Shown piece by piece: positions 7,518 through 10,760 of a DNA stretch of 10,760 nucleotides. Position 1 is the first letter of the stretch; the number at the start of each line of letters is the position of its first letter. The position numbers and the translations under genes are program-made. The notes under the pieces were generated by a model, which did not search any database, was not told the origin of the DNA, and saw nothing but the letters and a program-made list of their open reading frames with translations. This DNA is from Lachnospiraceae bacterium (GTDB taxonomy: Bacteria; Bacillota; Clostridia; Lachnospirales; Lachnospiraceae), in assembly GCA_009774375.1 (NCBI GenBank), contig VSNO01000151.1, forward strand, positions 1 through 10,760, in the 5' to 3' direction.

Positions 7518-7635
7518 TAATATGTTGTAGTATCTGTAAGGATACAATAAAGTGACTATTCGGAATACTTTATAGATTTCAGCGTTGAGCAGGAAACTGT
7601 GGAGGCACTGAACAGTTGCACAATGAAAATTTAAT

Positions 7636-7644
7636 AAGGAGGTG
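7636..7644 (+). promoter_or_regulatory. Ribosome binding site of rny
   Basis: AAGGAGGTG is an uninterrupted match to the anti-Shine-Dalgarno sequence. It lies 9 bases before the ATG at 7654, so that ATG is the start rather than the GTG at 7642, which lies inside the site. AGGAG (7637-7641) can pair with CTCCT (7645-7649). Confidence 0.8.
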
Positions 7645-7653
7645 CTCCTGTAT

Positions 7654-9195
7654 ATGCTATACGTATTAGAAGCAGTGATCATTATTGCAATATGTGTAGC
7701 GGGCTGTTTTTTCGCATTTTCGAATTACAAGAAGAATGTGGAGGCTACGATCGGAAATGCAGAGGACAAGGCAAGGGAGATTGTCGATGAGGCTCTCAAA
7801 ACTGCTGAGACGAAAAAGCGCGAGGGACTTCTTGAGATCAAGGAGGAATCCATTAAGACCAAGAACGAACTCGACAAGGAGATCAAGGAGCGCAGGGCGG
7901 AAGCTCAGCGCTATGAGAGACGTGTCCAGCAGAAGGAAGAAAGCATCGACAAGAAAGCGGATGCCATCGAGAAGAGGGAATCCGGTCTTGCCAGGCGTGA
8001 AGAAGAGCTCGCAAAACAGAGTGCAGTAGTTGCAAGGCTAAACGAAGAGCGGATACAGGAACTGGAGCGAATTTCAGGATTAACCTCTGAACAGGCAAAA
8101 GAGCATTTATTAAAAATTGTTGAAGACGAAGTAAAACATGAGACAGCAGTGATGATCAAGGAAATGGAAAGCAGGGCAAAGGAAGAAGCTGACAAGAAGG
8201 CAAAGGAGTATGTCGTCACAGCGATTCAGAAGTGTGCTGCGGATCATGTATCCGAGACAACGATCTCCGTAGTCCAGCTTCCCAACGATGAGATGAAAGG
8301 CAGGATCATCGGCAGGGAAGGGCGTAATATCAGGACGCTGGAGACACTCACAGGTGTGGAACTGATCATCGATGATACGCCGGAGGCCGTGATCCTATCA
8401 GGCTTTGATCCGATCCGGAGAGAGGTAGCGAGGATCGCGCTTGAAAAGCTGATCGTTGATGGGCGGATCCATCCGGCAAGGATCGAGGAGATGGTCGAGA
8501 AGGCTCAGAGAGAAGTCGAGATCATGATCAAGGAGGAAGGCGAGGCGGCAACACTGGAGGTTGGCGTACACGGCATCCATCCGGAGCTTGTGAAGCTTCT
8601 GGGCAAGATGAAGTTCCGAACAAGCTATGGTCAGAATGCGCTGAAACATTCGATCGAGGTGGCTCACCTGACAGGCTTGCTTGCTGCTGAGATGGGGCTT
8701 GATGTCAGAATGGCAAAGAGAGCCGGCCTGCTGCATGATATTGGCAAGGCAGTGGATCATGAGATGGAAGGTTCACATATACAGTTGGGGGCTGAGCTGT
8801 GCAGAAAGTACAAAGAATCACCGACTGTCATCAATGCTGTTGAATCACATCACGGTGATGTTGAGGCACAGTCATTGATTGCCTGTCTGGTACAGGCGGC
8901 TGATACGATTTCGGCTGCGAGACCAGGGGCAAGGCGTGAAACACTCGAAACATATACAACCAGATTGAAACAACTGGAAGAAATAACCAACAATTTTAAA
9001 GGTGTCGATAAATCTTTTGCTATTCAGGCGGGTAGAGAGGTTCGTGTTATGGTAGTTCCTGAACAGATCAATGATGCTGACATGGTATTGCTGGCGCGTG
9101 ATATTTCCAAGCAGATCGAAGCAGAGCTTGAATATCCAGGACAGATTAAGATAAATGTCATCAGGGAATCTCGTGTCGTTGAGTATGCGAAATAA
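7654..9195 (+). CDS. rny: Ribonuclease Y
   Basis: A membrane-bound endoribonuclease that starts decay and processing of many mRNAs in Firmicutes; in Bacillus it works with a degradosome-like network. 513 residues, a usual length for the family. Domains in order: one N-terminal membrane helix (about 4-23), a long charged coiled coil (about 25-185, rich in Glu, Lys and Arg), a KH RNA-binding domain with the MKGRIIGREGRNIR loop (214-227), and an HD domain with H332, the HDIGKAVDHE motif (361-370; catalytic His361-Asp362) and SHHGD (398-402). The C-terminus is the conserved RNase Y extension ending NVIRESRVVEYAK. It has its own promoter and terminator but follows recA-recX directly, a neighbourhood also seen in other Firmicutes. 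Codon choice in the last third is more T-rich than in the genes around it. Confidence 0.98.
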   Translation: MLYVLEAVIIIAICVAGCFFAFSNYKKNVEATIGNAEDKAREIVDEALKTAETKKREGLLEIKEESIKTKNELDKEIKERRAEAQRYERRVQQKEESIDKKADAIEKRESGLARREEELAKQSAVVARLNEERIQELERISGLTSEQAKEHLLKIVEDEVKHETAVMIKEMESRAKEEADKKAKEYVVTAIQKCAADHVSETTISVVQLPNDEMKGRIIGREGRNIRTLETLTGVELIIDDTPEAVILSGFDPIRREVARIALEKLIVDGRIHPARIEEMVEKAQREVEIMIKEEGEAATLEVGVHGIHPELVKLLGKMKFRTSYGQNALKHSIEVAHLTGLLAAEMGLDVRMAKRAGLLHDIGKAVDHEMEGSHIQLGAELCRKYKESPTVINAVESHHGDVEAQSLIACLVQAADTISAARPGARRETLETYTTRLKQLEEITNNFKGVDKSFAIQAGREVRVMVVPEQINDADMVLLARDISKQIEAELEYPGQIKINVIRESRVVEYAK

Positions 9196-9207
9196 CTCAA
9201 AATGCTG

Positions 9208-9246
9208 ACCGCCAGGACTTGCAGATATGCAAGTCCTGGCGGTTTT
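9208..9246 (+). terminator. Intrinsic terminator of rny
   Basis: A perfect 16-bp stem (ACCGCCAGGACTTGCA at 9208-9223 with its complement at 9228-9243), a GATA loop and a TTTT run starting at the foot of the stem, 12 bases after the rny stop. This is the strongest terminator in the window. Confidence 0.95.
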
Positions 9247-9270
9247 GTTGTATCTGTGAAGGGCGGTGTC

Positions 9271-9300
9271 AGGAACTGTTCAAAAAACTGAACAGTTTCT
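9271..9300 (+). promoter_or_regulatory. Hairpin in front of the Nudix gene
   Basis: A stem of 9 Watson-Crick pairs (9274-9282 with 9289-9297), extended by one G-T and two further pairs to 9271 and 9300, around the loop AAAAAC. It ends 6 bases before the GGAGG of the Nudix gene. It could be a second, weak terminator, an attenuator, or an operator-type palindrome; the sequence does not decide. No convincing SigA promoter is seen between the rny terminator and the Nudix gene. Confidence 0.5.
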
Positions 9301-9317
9301 TAGAACGGAGGTATGAA

Positions 9318-9872
9318 ATGAAAAACGGAAAAAATGCAGAGGATCATAAAATAAGGCGTGTGAACCGCGAACTCCAGTGTGAGGGGGCGATCACAAAATA
9401 TTATAAGGATACGGTGATCCTGCCGGATGGAAAGACGGAAATGTATGATTTTGTCGGACATAACGGTGCGGCGGCGGCGGTCGGCGTACTGCCGGACGGA
9501 AGGCTTGTCATGGTCAGGCAGTACAGGAATGCCCTCGACCGGTTTACGCTCGAGATCCCTGCGGGCGGTCTGAACCCGGGGGAGCCGACGATCGACGCGG
9601 CGGCGAGAGAACTCGAGGAAGAGACCGGCTATCGGTGCGGCAGGATCGAGAGACTGATAACGATACGCACGACAGTGGCGTTCTGCAATGAGAAGATCGA
9701 CATCTATCTGGCGACGGAACTCACCAGGACAGAGCAGCATCTCGATGAGGACGAGTTTGTCAATATAGAGATTCACACGATCGATGAGCTGGAGGAATGG
9801 ATATATGACGGAACGATCGAGGACGCCAAGACGATCGCGGCCATTCTGGCGTACAAAAACAGATATCTGTGA
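9318..9872 (+). CDS. Nudix hydrolase, ADP-ribose pyrophosphatase type
   Basis: 184 residues. Probably splits ADP-ribose (or a similar nucleoside diphosphate compound) into AMP and ribose 5-phosphate, a house-cleaning step in the cytoplasm. The Nudix box fits the G-x5-E-x7-R-E-U-x-E-E-x-G-U pattern exactly: G83, E89, R97, E98, E101, E102, G104, Y105. Also typical of this subfamily are MVRQYRNALDRFTLEIPAGG (65-84), with the substrate-side Glu in LEIPAGG, and a conserved acidic stretch LDEDEFVNIE (142-151). The start is the ATG at 9318, 6 bases after ACGGAGG (9305-9311); the open frame reaches back to 9219, but that part overlaps the rny terminator and is not coding. It lies 64 bases before spoIIM, as nudF does near spoIIM in Bacillus. 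Subfamily fairly sure, exact substrate inferred. Confidence 0.93.
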   Translation: MKNGKNAEDHKIRRVNRELQCEGAITKYYKDTVILPDGKTEMYDFVGHNGAAAAVGVLPDGRLVMVRQYRNALDRFTLEIPAGGLNPGEPTIDAAARELEEETGYRCGRIERLITIRTTVAFCNEKIDIYLATELTRTEQHLDEDEFVNIEIHTIDELEEWIYDGTIEDAKTIAAILAYKNRYL

Positions 9873-9936
9873 TGAATATGTACACCAGAGGACTCATATA
9901 TTGAAATAAACAAAGACAATATGGGTGAAATGGCGG

Positions 9937-10653
9937 ATGAACAGATTTGATACTGGAGCACAGGGGGGCAGCACCGTGATGAACGATGCCGGCCTGTCGC
10001 AGCCTGACCAGGATAAGCTCCCGAAAGTGTCTCAGGATACGTACATAGATTACAGAAAGCTTCATTATAAAAATACGATACCCGACAACAGGGTGCTTGT
10101 ATTTCTTACAGGATTTTGTGCGGGTATGGTATTTTTTTATTTGACAGGTGGACAAAATTCCGGCACAGAGAGTCTGCTTGACCAGGAGCATCTGGCACTG
10201 ATGCAGGATTTTGAGGTGAACCGGCTGGGACTTTTTGAGTACGTCATAGGTCTGCGTCTCAGACAGTTTTTATTCTGTGCGATCTGTGCGCTGAGCACGG
10301 TGGGCAGCCTGATGGCGTATTCCATCCTGGGCTGGTGCGGTTTTGAGCTTGGACTGATCATTTTCACGCTCGTATATCAATATGGCATGAAGGGGATCCT
10401 GCTGACTTTTTCCATGATCCTGCCCCACGGAATATTTTATGGCATCCTGTTTTTGTTCGTATTCCGCGGATACTGGACAGGCGACAAAAAAAGTTGTCAT
10501 AAAGAGATGACTGTAAAAGGCGGGCGGAATCATCAGAGAGTGGAGAAGGTCAAAACTTTTGTTCTAAACATACTGTTGTTTGCGGTCGGGATCCTGTGTG
10601 AAGTATATATCAATCCGGAGATCATGAGAAAAATAGCATTGTTGTTTCAGTGA
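9937..10653 (+). CDS. spoIIM: Stage II sporulation protein M
   Basis: An integral membrane protein that in Bacillus forms the DMP complex with SpoIID and SpoIIP, whose cell-wall hydrolysis drives engulfment of the forespore. About 238 residues. After a cytoplasmic N-terminus of about 50 residues come roughly five membrane segments (from the ATG at 9937, near 52-70, 110-130, 134-152, 155-177 and 206-226). Family-like details are FLTGFCAGMVFF, the ILPHGIFYGILFLF segment, and the INPEIM end after the last helix. The start is uncertain: GTG 9925, ATG 9937 and ATG 9979 are all in frame. Only 9979 has a purine-rich site at good distance (GGGGGG, 9963-9968); 9937 has a poor GGTGA upstream. The gene follows the Nudix hydrolase, an order conserved in sporulating Firmicutes, and shows that the host probably makes spores. 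Identity rests on topology, motifs and context. Confidence 0.85.
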   Translation: MNRFDTGAQGGSTVMNDAGLSQPDQDKLPKVSQDTYIDYRKLHYKNTIPDNRVLVFLTGFCAGMVFFYLTGGQNSGTESLLDQEHLALMQDFEVNRLGLFEYVIGLRLRQFLFCAICALSTVGSLMAYSILGWCGFELGLIIFTLVYQYGMKGILLTFSMILPHGIFYGILFLFVFRGYWTGDKKSCHKEMTVKGGRNHQRVEKVKTFVLNILLFAVGILCEVYINPEIMRKIALLFQ

Positions 10654-10699
10654 CAAAAAGGCATATTGAACACGATTTGGAACAAAAGGACAGAGTTTT

Positions 10700-10728
10700 T
10701 TGAAAATTGGTTAAAATAATTTTAAATT
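10700..10728 (+). promoter_or_regulatory. Possible promoter for the gene beyond the window
   Basis: TTGAAA (10700-10705), 17 bases, TAAATT (10723-10728), inside the AT-rich tail 10654-10760. In related genomes xerD often follows spoIIM, so this may serve such a gene, which is not in view. Sites of this kind arise easily by chance in sequence this AT-rich. Confidence 0.35.
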
Positions 10729-10760
10729 TTCTGAAAAAAACATTTGATTTTATGTAAAAT

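Larger units (their letters stand above)
7440..7653 (+). promoter_or_regulatory. recX-rny intergenic region and rny leader
   Basis: 214 bases. The first 50 are very AT-rich and hold no terminator, so recA-recX transcripts may run into rny. A strong promoter (7489-7517) follows and then a leader of about 130 bases. Within it are a 6-bp hairpin (AACTGT 7595-7600 with ACAGTT 7612-7617) whose loop carries a GGAGG, and a 5-bp hairpin over the rny ribosome binding site. No known riboswitch pattern is recognised. Confidence 0.55.

Noticed and set aside
7557..7567. TATTCGGAATA in the rny leader as an operator.
   Set aside because: An 11-base palindrome in AT-rich sequence with no second copy nearby; chance is sufficient.
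9219..9317. 33 extra N-terminal residues for the Nudix protein.
   Set aside because: The stretch starts inside the rny terminator stem, its residues do not resemble the family, and the ATG at 9318 has a well-placed GGAGG.
9894..9924. A SigE-type sporulation promoter before spoIIM (TCATATATT as -35).
   Set aside because: No acceptable match to CATACAAT at 13-14 bases downstream. A similar -35-like GCATATT at 10661-10667 after spoIIM also lacks a -10.

Overview
The window looks like a chromosomal segment from a spore-forming, low-to-mid G+C member of the Clostridia, most likely Lachnospiraceae. This rests on the protein families (a CotH kinase, a SpoIIM engulfment protein, ribonuclease Y, RecX), strong AGGAGG ribosome binding sites, TTGACA-N17-TAnnnT promoters and Gram-positive type LexA boxes. 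All recognised genes are on the + strand. I see no mobile element, CRISPR array, rRNA or tRNA.

Bases 1-5498 hold the end of what looks like a single operon: the C-terminal part of a CotH-kinase protein, a membrane-anchored glycosidase-like TIM-barrel protein with a CBM9-like C-terminal domain, a membrane-tethered HEAT-repeat-like protein, and a membrane-embedded family 2 glycosyltransferase with the processive-synthase signature. The last three are translationally coupled or nearly so (two 4-base ATGA overlaps). Together they suggest synthesis and processing of an extracellular or cell-surface polysaccharide of unknown chemistry. This is the least conventional part of the window. The CotH gene appears to carry a one-base frameshift near base 43.

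Bases 5499-7439 are the SOS unit. A short promoter region is followed by recA and, 3 bases after it, recX. The promoter is covered by two near-identical LexA boxes in inverted orientation, 30 bp centre to centre, one between -35 and -10 and one just after the predicted start of transcription.

Bases 7440-9246 hold rny (ribonuclease Y) with its own strong promoter, a leader of about 130 bases and a near-perfect 16-bp intrinsic terminator. Bases 9247-10653 hold a Nudix hydrolase of the ADP-ribose pyrophosphatase type and spoIIM, an order familiar from Firmicutes, where xerD often follows. The last 107 bases are AT-rich non-coding sequence with one plausible promoter pointing out of the window. 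No gene-free stretch exceeds 300 bases; the longest are 5499-5690 and 7440-7653.
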